DNA from: Phocoena phocoena | Lineage: Eukaryota > Chordata > Mammalia > Artiodactyla > Phocoenidae | Direction of reading: 5' to 3' | Assembly (NCBI RefSeq): GCF_963924675.1 | Contig: NC_089235.1 | Span: 62,120,220 to 62,184,219, forward strand | Length of the DNA stretch: 64,000 nucleotides | Part shown: piece by piece, positions 13,401 through 25,106 of the stretch | Layout: the number at the start of each line of letters is the position of its first letter | How positions within the stretch are numbered: position 1 is the first letter of the stretch | Notes under the pieces: model-generated | The model's input: the letters and a program-made list of their open reading frames with translations, nothing else | Databases searched by the model: none | What the model was told of the DNA's origin: nothing | Program-made: the position numbers and the translations under genes

Positions 13401-13946
13401 AGGAAAACAAGGCCAGCAAGGGCAAGGATCTTGCCCATTTTCCGATGTATGTCTCTAGTGCTTGCAAGTGCCTGATGGGCAGATGGTAGACACTCATTCA
13501 TATTTGTTATGTGACTGAATGAATTCAAATATGGTGGATCCTGAGCAATCTGTGATGAAGAGGAAGTACCTCGTTTCAGCAAGTTTCCAGAGTCTTGTTT
13601 GTTAGTTGGTTGAAACTATAAGCCCACTGGTGGAGAGAGAGAGAGAAGGGAGTGAGCCAGAGTAGGGGTGAGAAAGCTTTTCTCAGTCTCCTGAGTGACA
13701 GGAGAGGTCTAGGTTGTCCGTGGTTGGGTTTCCCTCCCCTTTACCTGTATCATCTCTAGGTCTGTGGGTGGAATCACTTCCTGGGGCCTCTGGGCTCTGA
13801 CAGTATGGAAATCACCCACTGACATAAAGGTGTTTGGATGGCACTCTGATGCATCTCAGGCTTCCATTTTGTACTGTTCTCTGGGATTGGCTTAATGATC
13901 ATGTGTTATCAGAATTCCTCAACTGATTGCCAAATTTTCTTTCCAG

Positions 13947-14125
13947 GCTCAGGCTGCATGAAGAAAAGGTTATTAAAGATAGGCGACATCATCTCAAAAC
14001 CTACCCAAACTGTTTTGTTGCGAAAGAACTGATTGACTGGTTGATTGAACACAAAGAGGCTTCTGACAGAGAGACGGCAATTAAACTCATGCAGAAATTA
14101 GCAGACCGGGGCATTATTCATCACG
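13947..14125 (+). CDS. DEPTOR: DEPTOR exon 2 (first DEP domain, N-terminal two thirds)
   Basis: Internal coding exon of DEPTOR, the cytoplasmic and lysosome-associated inhibitor subunit of mTORC1 and mTORC2. The intron ends in 'tttctttccag' and the donor is 'gtgagt' at 14126. The first base completes a split Arg codon, 59 full codons follow (starting LRLHEEKVIKDR, ending LADRGIIHH), and the last base begins a Val codon finished by exon 3. This corresponds to about residues 41-101 of the human protein as I remember it. Visible DEP features are the basic KDRRHH segment, the FVAKELIDWLI helix with its conserved Asp-Trp, and the closing GIIHH. In the family, tandem DEP domains contribute to mTOR and phosphatidic-acid binding. 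There is no frameshift or stop. Because 179 nt is not a multiple of three, skipping this exon alone would shift the frame. Confidence 0.97.
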
Positions 14126-15146
14126 GTGAGTGAGGTGGCGACAGTCAAGGTAACTCGAGACGAAACGAAGGACTATATCTTCTGTTTCAGATATGAACCC
14201 ACCCATTTAAGAAATAGACATTTTACTTTGTCTCTTGTATACCTCTCCCCAATTACATTCCCTTCCTTCTTCCAAGACGCATTTGGCTTTATTTCCTTGG
14301 ACTTCTTTATATTTTTTCCTTTCTGTAGATACGTCTCTTAGCAACGTAACATATCGTTTTAAATGTTTTAAGTCATCGTAGAGAGGCATGTTTATTCTTT
14401 TGCAACTTGATCAGTTCGCTGTTTGTGGGATTCACTCATGTTGATAGTGTATCTTGCTTGCTCATTTTCGCTGCAGTGTATGCCATCACACCTTTATGCA
14501 TTCTACTCACAGACATTTAAGTTGTTTCCAAGTTCTTGCTGTTACTCTGAGTGGTTCAGTGAACATTCATGAACGTGTCTCCTTGAAATCTCTGATCCTG
14601 GCCAAGACCTTCGCATGCTGTTATTCTCTTGGGCTGGAATGCCCTCCGTCTGCGTTTCTGCTTGTTTTCTACTCATTCTTCAGGTCTCCACTTACATTCA
14701 GACTCTTCAGAGACGTGTACATTCCCCAAAGCTGGGGTACTGGGTGCTCCTTTGGGCTCCCACTGAATATCTCCTCAGCTCTTTCGTAGCCTGATCACGC
14801 CATATTTTAATGACATGTCGACATTTCTTTTAATCTCGCTAGATTTCATATTCTTTGAGACTGATGCCTACCCCAGTATCATGCTCAAGAAGAGTTTGTA
14901 GAAAGAATGATGAATTGAATTTCGTGACTCTTTTAACAGACGATGATGATGATAGCTAATAAAACTGAGCACTTTTCTGGGCCAGGTGCTGTGCTAAACA
15001 GTTTACTGTGTATTAAATCATAGAGTAGTGTGCTTGAGAAAGTAGGTAATAAAACAAATCTTAATTAGCATCCTCCTTCGTTTGAGTAATTAAATAAGAG
15101 GTGTTTTTTTTTTCTTATTTGCCTCTCTGTGTATATTGCCTTTCAG
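14126..15146 (+). other. DEPTOR: DEPTOR intron 2 (1,021 bp)
   Basis: GT-AG intron with donor gtgagt and acceptor tttcag, inserted after the first base of a Val codon. No young SINE lies within it. About 14220-14560 is AT-rich and resembles an old L1 or other dispersed repeat, but I cannot name it. Confidence 0.95.
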
Positions 15147-15270
15147 TGTGTGATGAGCATAAGGAATTCAAGGACGTCAAACTCTTCTATCGCTTTAGAA
15201 AGGATGACGGCACCTTCCCATTGGACAACGAAGTGAAGGCCTTCGTGAGAGGACAGAGGCTGTATGAGAA
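15147..15270 (+). CDS. DEPTOR: DEPTOR exon 3 (end of first DEP domain and inter-DEP linker)
   Basis: The acceptor follows a strong pyrimidine stretch ending 'attgcctttcag', and the donor is 'gtatgt' at 15271. Two bases complete the Val codon left open by exon 2, then 40 codons run from CDEHKEFKDVK to RGQRLYE, and the final 'aa' begins a Lys codon completed by the first base of exon 4. The segment VKLFYRFRKDD is the C-terminal strand region of DEP1; what follows is the short linker to DEP2. It reads KAFVRGQ where I recall human KAFMRGQ, a conservative change. Exons 2 and 3 together are 303 nt, exactly 101 codons, so the pair forms a phase-symmetric module. A CHR SINE in antisense orientation starts about 105 bp downstream of the donor. 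Confidence 0.97.
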
Positions 15271-15360
15271 GTATGTTCTGTAATCTTGTAGTGAGAAGCA
15301 GGGCTATTTCAGTCTTTTATCATTTTGACTTCAGCCTGGCTCTTCCATGTGGAATGATTA

Positions 15361-15586
15361 CATAACTGTTCCTTTTTTTTTTTTTTTTTTTTTGCGTTAC
15401 GCGGGCCTCTCACTGCTGTGGCCTCTCCCGTTGCGGAGCACAGGCTCTGGATGCGCAGGCTCACAGGCCCAGCCGCTCTGCGGCATGTGAGATCTTCCCG
15501 GACTGGGGCACGAACCCGCGTCCCCTGCATCGGCAGGCGGACTCTCAACCACTGCGCCACCAGGGAAGCCCATAGCTGTTCCTTTT
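15361..15586 (-). mobile_element. CHR-type SINE just downstream of exon 3
   Basis: The body occupies 15377-15570. TSD 'cataactgttcctttt' (15361-15376) and 'catagctgttcctttt' (15571-15586) differ at one base. It is antisense to DEPTOR, so its poly(A) reads as a T-run preceding 'gcgttacgcgggcctctcac'. Confidence 0.97.
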
Positions 15587-16204
15587 AATATGATAAAACT
15601 CTATCACTCACTTGCTTTTCTCTTTACCAGAAATTAAGTTGAGTTCATAAGATTCTTAATAAAGAATTTATTTAAATAGTATTTTCTACATTTAAGTCGA
15701 TTTAACAAAACTCCAGAAGTGAAAACAGAAGGTCAGCACTTAATGTTTGCCATCAAGTGATGCAGTTGCCAGTTCTCTTAAGTATTTTAAGTATCTTCTA
15801 GTATATAAACTTAGAAGTTTAGTCTTTTAAATGGCTAGAGAAGCAGTGTTAAGTACAGGGGAAGTTCAAGTTCAGGTCAAGAGACGAATAGTGAGAGAAC
15901 TTCAGATAGCAGGGTGGTCGAAGAGGAATAATCTCTCAGCTCTTTGTAACAGATGAATATACTGTGGCCCAGGAGTATTTGGTTGGTGGACATGGAATCT
16001 CCCAGTTGGTTTGTCTCTGAGCTGGTCTGCTGTTTCCGTGGTCCCTTTCTCACCCTACCTTCCTTTTTTCAGGGCAACCATTCGAGAAAGGAGTGCAGGG
16101 GCAGTGGCACCCTTTCCTTAACTCTGACTGCCTTTCAAAACATGTATTTATAACATAAAAGAGCCTACTCTATAAGTGGGATGGTGCGTGAGGGAGCTGC
16201 ACCT

Positions 16205-16400
16205 GGGTGGTCAGATTAAGTAGCGGATGGTTAAGAGCCAGACAGGGTTTGAGTTCTAGCCCCATTACCTTACCTTTGTAAACCTCAGTGTCCTCTTTTA
16301 TGACATGGGAGTGGGTGATAGCACCTCCCTCCTAGGTGTTGAGTGCTGTCCTGGGAATTAAAAGAATACATTGTGTCGAGTACTTAAATAGTTGGTTCAG
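16205..16400 (+). repeat. MIR SINE remnant
   Basis: 'ggttaagagccagacagggt', 'ttgagttctagccccattac' and 'aacctcagtgtcctctttta' follow MIR order. Diverged. Confidence 0.7.
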
Positions 16401-16947
16401 TAACTCTGCTATGTTGTCAGACCGCATGGAGGATAGTCATTTCAGATATTAACATGACACTGTTGATGATCCTTGATTCTGTCTGTCCTGTGTTCTACCT
16501 CTGTCCCAGTTCTGTTCACTTCGGTTTCTGGAGCTGGCATTAGCCAACCAATTAATGCCCAACATGTACCAGTTCTCCCAGTTCTCTTATTCCTTGCTTT
16601 CTATATCAAAGTACAGAAAATCCCTCATCTCCCTGACTCACATGAATTTGAATAGAAGGGGTCCATCAACACCTCCATTTGTTTGCTTGAGCGTGTATAT
16701 ATGTTTTGTTGCTGCTTTCATTTACTTTCTTAGTTCCTTTTGGAAAATTCTAGCAGATGTTAAGTATTTAGATTTCCCTGATGGTCTCTTCAAACTATAA
16801 GAATTTATGTTGTCAAAAACATACATGTCATTTCCATGGAAGGAAGCCGGGGGATTCTGTAATACTCTTCCCTAGCTACAGATTATCTCTTGGGATCTGG
16901 GTAACCACTTTATGGGAGCAGGGATTAGCAATAATTGAAACGTCTGA

Positions 16948-17168
16948 TAGAGAACTATTCTTTTTTTTTTTTTTAAAGATTTTTTGATGTGGACCATTTT
17001 TAAAGTCTTTATTGAATTTGTTACAATATTGCTTCTGTTTTGGTTTTTGGGCCCCGGGGCAGGTGGGATCTTAGCTCCCCGACCAGGGATCGAACCCACA
17101 CCCCCTTGCATTGCAAGGCGAAGTCTTAACCACTAGACCGCCAGGGAAGTCCCTAGAGAACTGTTCTT
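16948..17168 (-). mobile_element. CHR-type SINE, older form
   Basis: The body occupies 16963-17153 and ends with the head complement 'gaccgccagggaagtccc'. TSD 'tagagaactattctt' (16948-16962) and 'tagagaactgttctt' (17154-17168) have one mismatch. The body between the T-run and 'ggtgggatcttagctccccg' is unlike the young copies and more diverged. Confidence 0.92.
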
Positions 17169-17339
17169 ACTAATGGGATGGATATGATAAGAAAAGTTGA
17201 AAAAAAGTTGTTCATACCCTCTAGAAAATACTTACTCCAGCCCTACCTTCTGTTTCTTCTCCCCTTACATCCTATGTGCCATTCACACTAAACTGTGTCT
17301 CTAGACCATCCAAGTCTCCTCTCTGCCTTCAGGGCATTT

Positions 17340-18430
17340 ATTAATTCATTAATTATTCAACAAATATTTATTGAGCCCTCACCACCTGCCAGACACAGTT
17401 ATAGTTATATACTGGAACTGTGCCCTGGACCAAAGATAGACAAAGCCTCTACCCTCATGGACCTTGCATTCTAGTATGTTGTTGTTGTTTGCTGTGCTGG
17501 GTCTTCGTTGCTGTGCGCGGGCTTTCTCTAGTTGCCACGAGCAGGGGCTACTCTTTGTTGTGGCACATGGGCTTCTTTTCACTGTGGCATGCGGGCTTCT
17601 CTTCATTGCAGTGGCTTCTCTTGTTGCTGAGCATGGGCTCTAGGCACACAGCCTTCAGTAGTTGCAGCATGTGGCCTCCGTAGTTGTGGCACACGGGCTT
17701 AGTTGCTCTGCGGCATGTGGGATCTTCCCAGACCAGGGATCGAACCCATGTCCCCTGCATTGGCAGGCGGATTCTTTTTTTTTTTTTTTTTGCGGTACGC
17801 GGGCCTCTCACTGCTGTGGCCTCTCCCGCTGCGGAGCACAGGCTCCAGACGCGCAGGCTTAGCAGCCATGGCTCACGGGCCCAGCCGCTCCGCGGCATGT
17901 GGGATCTTCCCAGACCAGGGCACGAACCCATGTCCCCTGCATCGGCAGGCGGACTCTCAACCACTGCGCCACCAGGGAAGCCCGGCAGGCGGATTCTTAA
18001 CCACTGTGCCACCAGGGAAGTCCTTGCATTCTAGTTGAAGAGGCAGACATTAAGAGGAATGTAGTTTAGTATGGGTGATTTTCAGTATAGAAGGAGAAAT
18101 ACACTCACTGAGGGTGACGAGGTGTTTTAGACGGGGGGACAGGGAAGACGTCCCTGAAGAGGTGGCATTTGAATAAAGTGAGCCTTGTATGTATCTGGTG
18201 GAACAGCGTCCAAGGCAGAGGACACAGCAAGGGTAAAAGCTTCGGGTGGGAACATGCTCTACGTAGTTTAGGACAGCAAGGAGGCCAGTGTGTCCAGAGG
18301 GCCGGAAGTAAGGGGGAGAGCAGGAGATGAGCTGGGATCAAATCGTGAAGGGCCCTTACCCCCATGATATCGAAAATGTTATTTTAAGTGTGATGGGAGG
18401 CCATCAGACAGTAAGGAGTGGTAAAGTGGT
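17340..18430 (+). repeat. Ancient dispersed repeat split by nested SINEs
   Basis: Left part 'ctctaccctcatggaccttg' (to 17475) and right part from 18036 ('ttgaagaggcagacattaag', 'ggtggcatttgaataaagtg', 'ggaggccatcagac') read as one old element interrupted by SINEs. Similar wording near 39755-40160 and 8440-8650 suggests the same family. I cannot name it. Confidence 0.5.
17462..18035 (-). mobile_element. Long CHR SINE carrying a younger CHR SINE inside it
   Basis: The outer element is flanked by a perfect 14-bp TSD 'ccttgcattctagt' (17462-17475 and 18022-18035). The inner element, 17777-17983, is flanked by a perfect 15-bp TSD 'ggcaggcggattctt' (17762-17776 and 17984-17998), which is itself SINE sequence. 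Both are antisense. The order of events is unambiguous: long form first, short form second. Confidence 0.97.
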
Positions 18431-19359
18431 GATCTGATGTACATTTTGCATATGCTGTTCCCTCTGTCTAGAAGACTCTTCCTGCCACACTCAGCCCTTT
18501 CTCTAGCTCGCTCTGACTCTTCCTGGCTTCGTGTTCAATCTCACCTTTTCTGAGAATCCTTCAGCGTCCCCTTAAGACTGAGTTAGGTGCTGCTACTGTG
18601 TGTTTACCCCATGAAAGAACTGTGTTAAACTTTCATCTCGTTTTGTTTACGGCATTAGACTAAGAAACTTAAGGGGAGGGCCTGCTTTATCCTCCTTTGT
18701 ATTTCTTATGGTTTCACATGTTCCCGGCCAATCGTAGATGGTGAATATTTGCTGAAAAGGATGACGAAACTTTCTGATCCCTGGACGAGTTGATCAATAT
18801 TGCTGTACTTTTTCTGTGTGCAGTTGGCTTTCTAGTCATTAACGTTCAGTGTCTCAATTCCAAGTAAATTTATTTCTTCAAACTGCTTGTAAAATTAACA
18901 CTAGGAGAAGTAATTTCGTAAGTACTGAACTTGCGTGACCTAACTGCCACCTCACAAATCTTGGCCCCTACCTTTGGTTGCTAGAACATGCGTGGAACAA
19001 ACTTCAGGGCCTTTGGAATTGATAGTTCAGTTTACCTGTTTGATCAATTTTGTTTGGTATATACACTTATCTATATTTTTAATGCATTTTCCTTGTTTCT
19101 CTGGCCATTTTTCCCATGAATCTCAGCATGTACTATTATTTCGTAAGTCTTGGATACTTAAAAAAAATAACATTAAGAAATGAATAGCTGATTTTGTTCA
19201 TAGCTCATCTTTTCAAGGACTTTATTTTAGAACTGACTTTCTTCCCCTCTATTATTTTAGCTGGAACCCTTGTTTAGGACAGCTCTAATATTAGTGAAAG
19301 AAGGTCTTACAAAAGATATATTATTCCTTTAGTTGTTTTCCTTTTAAGATAATAACAAT

Positions 19360-19560
19360 AGATAATATTTGTCGATTGCTAGCTATATATCAGACATCCT
19401 GACTAATCTATTTTATTTAATCATCATATCAGCCCCTAGATAGATGCTTTCATTGTTCCCATTTTATGGATGAGAAAAAAGTTGCAAGGAGAGGTTCAAT
19501 GTCTTACCCAAGGTCACCTCATTCGTTTAAAAAAAAAAACCAGCTGGGACTTGAACCTAG
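19360..19560 (+). repeat. MIR SINE remnant
   Basis: 'gctagctatatatcagacat', 'cccattttatggatgagaaa' and 'acccaaggtcacctcattcg' follow the MIR 3' half. Confidence 0.75.
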
Positions 19561-20499
19561 AGCCCAAACTTACTGTTACTAGGCTATGAATACATCTCTT
19601 CTGTTGCCTTCAATGGAGATGAAATGAATGAAACCAGTGTTTACTTCAAAAATGTAACATGGAGTTTGTGAATATCTGGGTATGAGATTTGCTATAAAAA
19701 TTTACTGAAAATATTCCAGGATTATAAAGTAGACTTTGGAAAAAGGGGGTAAAATGATTCTCCTTCACAGTAAATCTATGTGGTGTTCTGTAAATATGAT
19801 AAAAAAACAACAGGGACTTTTATTTGTACATTAAGCTTCTCAAAGCACTGCCATTAGATTATTTTATCTGAACCTCCTGAACAGAGTAATAATAGAGTAG
19901 TAAATAATAACAGTAATGATAATAGTGATAACGTAGTAAATAATTATGTAATATAGATGGGGCATTACGTTATTGTCCCAGAAGGAGGGGAATCTGGGAT
20001 CCAGAACAGTTAAGTCACTTCTGCGTCCTGGTGCTACAGCTTGAGGCGGACAGGAGATGCCTGAACCCAGGGTGACAGGTGTGCAGGCCGTGCTTTCCCC
20101 AGCCTCCCATCCAGCCCTAAGGGCCTGGTTCTGTTGTCAGTATTTCCTTTTTGCTCTCCTCTGGCTTGTTTGTTCTGTGTTATTTATAGGCCTTTGTGAA
20201 ACTTGGTGGTTTCTGGCTGGGGTTTTGCTGAGACGTACTAATTTGGGGGCACCTTGGCTTTCTAACCGCTGGTGGTGTTTCTCAGTCGGCTATTTTGTAG
20301 GACAAATCTGCGTCTCAGGACTAAAAGTCAGTGACTCTGTGTGTTGCCTTTTAGTGTCTACGTCACTTCCATTACCTTAACTCAGAGGTACTCCAGCGAA
20401 TGCTAGTTAAGGAGCAGAAGCTGACTTTTTCAAGTTGTCCCAATGCGAGGAACATTATAGGGGAGCTGGTGACATGAGGCCTCTCTCTCACAGTAAGTG

Positions 20500-20715
20500 G
20501 CAGAGGGTGTGGGTTTTGGACTTGCATGGTCCTGGTCGTCAATCCCAGCCTCACAACTTGCTCACTCCGTGACCTTGAGTAGGCTTTGAACCTCTCTGAC
20601 CTGTAGTCTTAAATGGAGATAAGTGGGGGACCCACTTGGAAAGGCTGTTGGAAGGATTAAATGAAATCCAGTCTGTACAGTGCTTGGCATAGAGTTGAGA
20701 GCCCACGAAATCTGA
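20500..20715 (+). repeat. MIR SINE remnant
   Basis: 'gtggcagagggtgtgggttt', 'ccgtgaccttgagtaggctt', 'gttggaaggattaaatgaaa' and 'cagtgcttggcatagag' give nearly the whole MIR order. Confidence 0.8.
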
Positions 20716-22164
20716 GCTGCTATTAGACTAGTAAATCATAATATAAATAAATGACATTTGTTTTTCTTGTTTTATGATAGTATTTTAAGATACAGCCTTT
20801 ATCAGGAGTTTCTCCCTCCAGCCACCAGCAGTCTGTTTCTGTTTCTGGAGTGTATACCTGGTTGAAGAATTAAAGTGCCTGTATGCCATTAGATCTCTTT
20901 GAGTTCCCACTGCTTCCTTTATATTCTGTATTTCATAGAACTGAAGAGAAATATTAGGGGAGAACTATATACAAAGGGGAAAAGCCCTTTTGTGTGTTTT
21001 ATCTTATCAGAGGTTTCTCTACCATATACCCCTGGGAGCTTTTTCCTGTTCCCTCGGGGAGGCTGGCACAATAAATATTTGTTGAATAAACAAAGGATTC
21101 TACATGCTGTGATTGCTACAAGCTGCTGAGCTGGTACCATGAAAAAGCTAAAGAGAGCTTGCTTTTCATGGTAAGCGACAGGAGTCAGAGGTGTACCTTG
21201 TCTTGCCTTTTTAGAGTTTACAAAGCATCTTGTCCTTTAACCTGCTTGATGCTCTGTACAGCTCTGAGTTACACCCAGTAGGCACAATAAATCCCATTGC
21301 AGAGATGGGGCACCTGAGCTAGAAAGAGGCTTAATGGCTGGTGTAACCTGAGAACATGGAGCTGGAGTTTAAAAAAAAAAAAAAAGCCTTCAAGTTTTTG
21401 TCTCTGTCTTATTGCATTTGCAGTATAGAAGTGCTTTCCAAACCGGGATCCTGAGTTCTGCAAATTGATTCAAGTTTTATGTTCAAACTATATCTTAATT
21501 ATTTTGCAAACTGTAATAAAAATACTTTCTAATATGTTATATACAGCTTTGCACAGTTTGCTTGTGCTTCCCAGTTAATTAGTGGTTTTACAGGAATCTT
21601 GGAGTAAATATTTCCTTCTTGGATGATTTGAAGGGCGTGCTAAAATTGCAGTGTAAGTAGAATAAAAGTTGTTACCTTTTGCAGCTATGTAGTCTGGGTG
21701 ACAAGGCATGAGTTTTGATACTGTGTTAACTCACGTTGAGAACTGTCAAGAGTCTTGAGATTTTTATCTTACTTGCAAGCTAACGGGTTTGCCTGCCACC
21801 ATTTCATGGACGCAGGTAGGAGACCCCTGGGTTGGGAGACAAAGAACAATTTGTTGCTCTCGGCAGTAGCCGTAGGCAGAGCATCATCATTTTCTTGACA
21901 GGTCCTCCAAGGCTTAGCTCCCAAAGAACAGCACAATGAGGTGCAGATGACACCTGCCAGGGTTGGGTTACGGAAGAGGAACCCCAGGCTCGAGGAACCT
22001 TTTGAAACGGTCTTCAAGCAAACCTGCTTTCTGACCCAGAAGGAGAAATTATCTTTATCTTCCCGGTCTGTTCATTATGCAGACATTCTTGAAAAGATGG
22101 TGAGAGGCGCTGAAGGGACAGTGGAGGAGGCCTGAAGATGCTGATGATATTGGTGAAAGGAGCA

Positions 22165-22400
22165 ACCACAGGACATTATTGATGCTTATTAGATACCATG
22201 CCCTTTACATGTGTTTTCTTATTCAAGCCTCATTCTACGCCAATGAGATAAAAAATGTGATTCTCCCTTTGGCAAATAAGGAAATCGAGGCTAGAGTGGT
22301 AAATGAACTTGCCTACCTTCACATAGCCAGAAATCAGCGGTGGGGTGTTGGGGGAGCATTTCAAACCGTGGTCTCCAGCTCCAGAGCACGTGAGCCCACG
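22165..22400 (+). repeat. MIR SINE remnant
   Basis: 'tgcttattagataccatgcc', 'ttattcaagcctcattctac' and 'ggcaaataaggaaatcgagg' match the MIR 3' half. Confidence 0.75.
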
Positions 22401-22522
22401 TGTAACTCCTTTTCAGTCTGCAGCTTCTAATTCACAAAGTTTCTACAGCTTCTATCCAAGGAGGCTGTAGCAGGAATGAGTACCACTAAACAATATTAAA
22501 CAATATGCAGCTTGTAGATTTT

Positions 22523-22662
22523 TAAATGGGCCTGAAAGGGACTTTGTGCTCCCAGTGCAGGGGGCACGGGTTCGATCCCTGGTCAGGGAACCAAGATCCC
22601 GCATGCCGCATGGTGTGGCCAAAAAATAAATAAATGAACAAATAAATAAATGGACCTGAAAA
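22523..22662 (+). mobile_element. CHR-type SINE with internally deleted head
   Basis: Flanks 'aaatgggcctgaaa' (22523-22536) and 'aaatggacctgaaa' (22649-22662) form a 14-bp TSD with one mismatch. The head jumps from 'gggactt' to 'tgtgctcccagtgcaggggg', so about 30 bp of the A-box region is missing. The B box 'gggttcgatccctgg' is intact. The tail is (aaat)n. Confidence 0.9.
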
Positions 22663-25106
22663 AAGTGTTCATCTCCTGGTTTCTACTAAGTCCTTGAGTC
22701 TGGTTTTGGAAATCACATCATTCTTTACTGCTTCTTGGCAATGCCACGCTTTCCCTCCGTATAATAAATATATGGCGATAATATTAGAGCTTTGTTAACA
22801 TACAGCACAGGCAGCAGGCCAGCTGTGCTTGTCAGAAGTTGTCAGCCCTAGATTGTCATGTACAGATTTCTAGCTCTGGTTGATTTTTCAGAAATGACTT
22901 GATTTAGAGGTAGACACCTGTTGTTGCTTCAGCAGTAGACGTGATTCCTCGACAGGGATTGGTTGCCGGTCATTTCTGCCAAGTTCTCCTGATCTTGTGT
23001 AATTGCAGGGCGACAAACCAAGTCTCTGTAACATCGATTTTGCCGATCAATCTCTGTAGTTACTTTTCAACTTGGTAGAATGGAAAAACCATTTAAGATT
23101 TCTGCGGGTGGAGAAGCGTGTGTCAGAGTTCTTCTCCTGCCACTTATCGAGACATTCAACCTGTCCGAGTCTTGTTTTCATCCGTAAAATTGAAATTGGA
23201 AGAACAGACATAGCTCACAAACTTGTCATGAAGACTAAATGAGATAAAGTTCAGTGGAGTCTCACCTCATACAGGACGTGTTGTGTTTCCAATATGTGAG
23301 GAAAAATGCACATCGTCCACAGTATCCTTGTGTGACCCAGGTTGCATTAAAAAAAAAAAAAACACGTGCCTTTATATGCAAGAATTAGATTCTGCATGGT
23401 CAGATGCCCAGCCTGTATGCAGGACATTTCTGTTTGTCCTCCAGATCATTCTCTACCCTTTTCCCACCTTTCGTGTGCTCCAGGAGGCTGACTTACATGG
23501 CCTGAGTCAACAGGCTCCATTGCCATTGGCTGGGTCAGTGGGAGGCACTAGCAGGAAGTAGGCAGAAGGGAGGAGAGTAAGGTCAGAGTACTTATTTCTC
23601 TGCTTGCTCCCTGCTCTTGAAGGCCACAGGTCCCATCAGGCAGCCCTCTTCTTAACATCTATCCTCTTTAGGCTCTGGAAACTGCCCTCTCTCCATAATC
23701 CTGAGGCCTGGAGTTGTTAATGATCACAGACTGCTAGTCTGGACCTTTGCCATCTCTTTTCGTTTCCCTTAACCCTGCCCATAGCTCTAGTAGTTCTTTT
23801 ATGCTAGACTACCTCTTATTAGCCCATTTGTACATTTTTGTAGTTTCCTGCTAGGGGACCCTGATTGACAGAGCCTGTGAGACCCACCTGGGATCTGAAA
23901 TGAGTTGTCTCCTATCTCCGTGAATGGACAGGCATGAGGAATTGCCCACATTCTATCAATGGAAAAGTCACTTGCTCTTTCTGTTTTTTTCTGAGTCTGT
24001 ACCATGCATGATGTGATGGTTGGAATTAGCACAGGGTACTCTCACTGTTTATGAGTATGGAGTATGGTTGGATTATAATGAATTTCTTTGGCTCCCTTTC
24101 TGACCCTCATCAACCTGAGTTCTAGCCCGGCAACCACATTTCTCCAAGGTGATTGTACTTGATGTTTCAGTCTCTCTAGCTTGACTAGAAGCTCTTTGAG
24201 GTTATGGACCTTGAGGTCGCACACAACTTTAGAGCCTCGATGTCCAGTACGTAGCATATACTGAATAAATGTTTGTTGAAGAGATGAATAGATAAATGAA
24301 TGCGTGGTCATCCTTACTTAGGAAAGAAGTCAGTGGACAGCCTCTTTCTTTCCTAACCTTGGCATGTTCAAATTGGACTAAAACCAGGAGTAGATATTTG
24401 CTATTCTAAGATCACTCTATTTGTATTTACTCATTGTAGGTTCTGATCACAGACATTCAAAGAGTAAGAATAATAATCATAGCCATTATTTCCTGAGGAC
24501 TTCTATGCATTAGGCATCATTCTAAATATTTTCCACATATTATTTTATTTAATTCTTCCTGTACTTCTAAGAGGGAGAGATTTCCCCCATCAATTTACAG
24601 GGAAGGAAAGCAAATTTGAGGTGGGCTAAGTAACATGCTTTAAGCCTCCAGTTGAGTGAACCTGTAGAAATGGCATAATGTCTCTCTCCCGTATGCTTTG
24701 AATCCAACAACTCTAGTTCACTTCAAGTGTCAGTTTATTCCATCTGGAAGAGATGAAGAACTCAGAGTCTTTCCTAGAGGAAATGGCTCTTGTGTGTTTT
24801 TAAGTGTTGAGATTCTAGAGTGAATGGATCTAAGGTGGGTGGGGCAGGGTGAGGCGATGCCAAGCATTCTGCAACAAAGGGGAAGAAGAACACACGGGGA
24901 GTAGGAGAGAAGGAAGGACCTCCTGGGAGGAGAGACACTTATCGGAGCAAAATAAAAGTAGACCTTCTAGGAGCGATACCAGGGGAAGGCTTGACTCGTT
25001 GGGGTTTGTAAAGTTGGAGGTTATTCCTCCATTATTAGAAGCTTTGTGTGGAGGCTCCTTGGGTAGGTGGCTTTGTCTTTTAATGCAGAGATGATTCCAA
25101 GAGGTA

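Larger units (their letters stand above)
1..13946 (+). other. DEPTOR: DEPTOR intron 1 (3' part only)
   Basis: No exon, CpG island or promoter was recognised here. The interval holds dispersed repeats listed separately: CHR SINEs near 480, 6890, 9640, 10827, 11740 and 12351, an L1 3' end near 1424, a (GT)n tract at 5829, an old repeat at 11505-12222 and MIRs at 12620-13400. The rest (for example 1700-5800, 7400-9600 and 13400-13900) is AT-rich single-copy or very old repeat sequence with no supported gene. Exon 1 must lie upstream because exon 2 begins with a split codon. Confidence 0.9.

Noticed and set aside
17548..18038. Open frames of 110-154 residues with Pro/Arg-rich sequence, recurring at many sites (10747, 12310, 27891, 29055, 36275 and others)
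   Set aside because: All translate the CHR SINE body. The repeated 'CGLSRCGAQAPDAQAQ' and 'GGLSTTAPPGKP' type peptides are frames of the same repeat, not a protein family.
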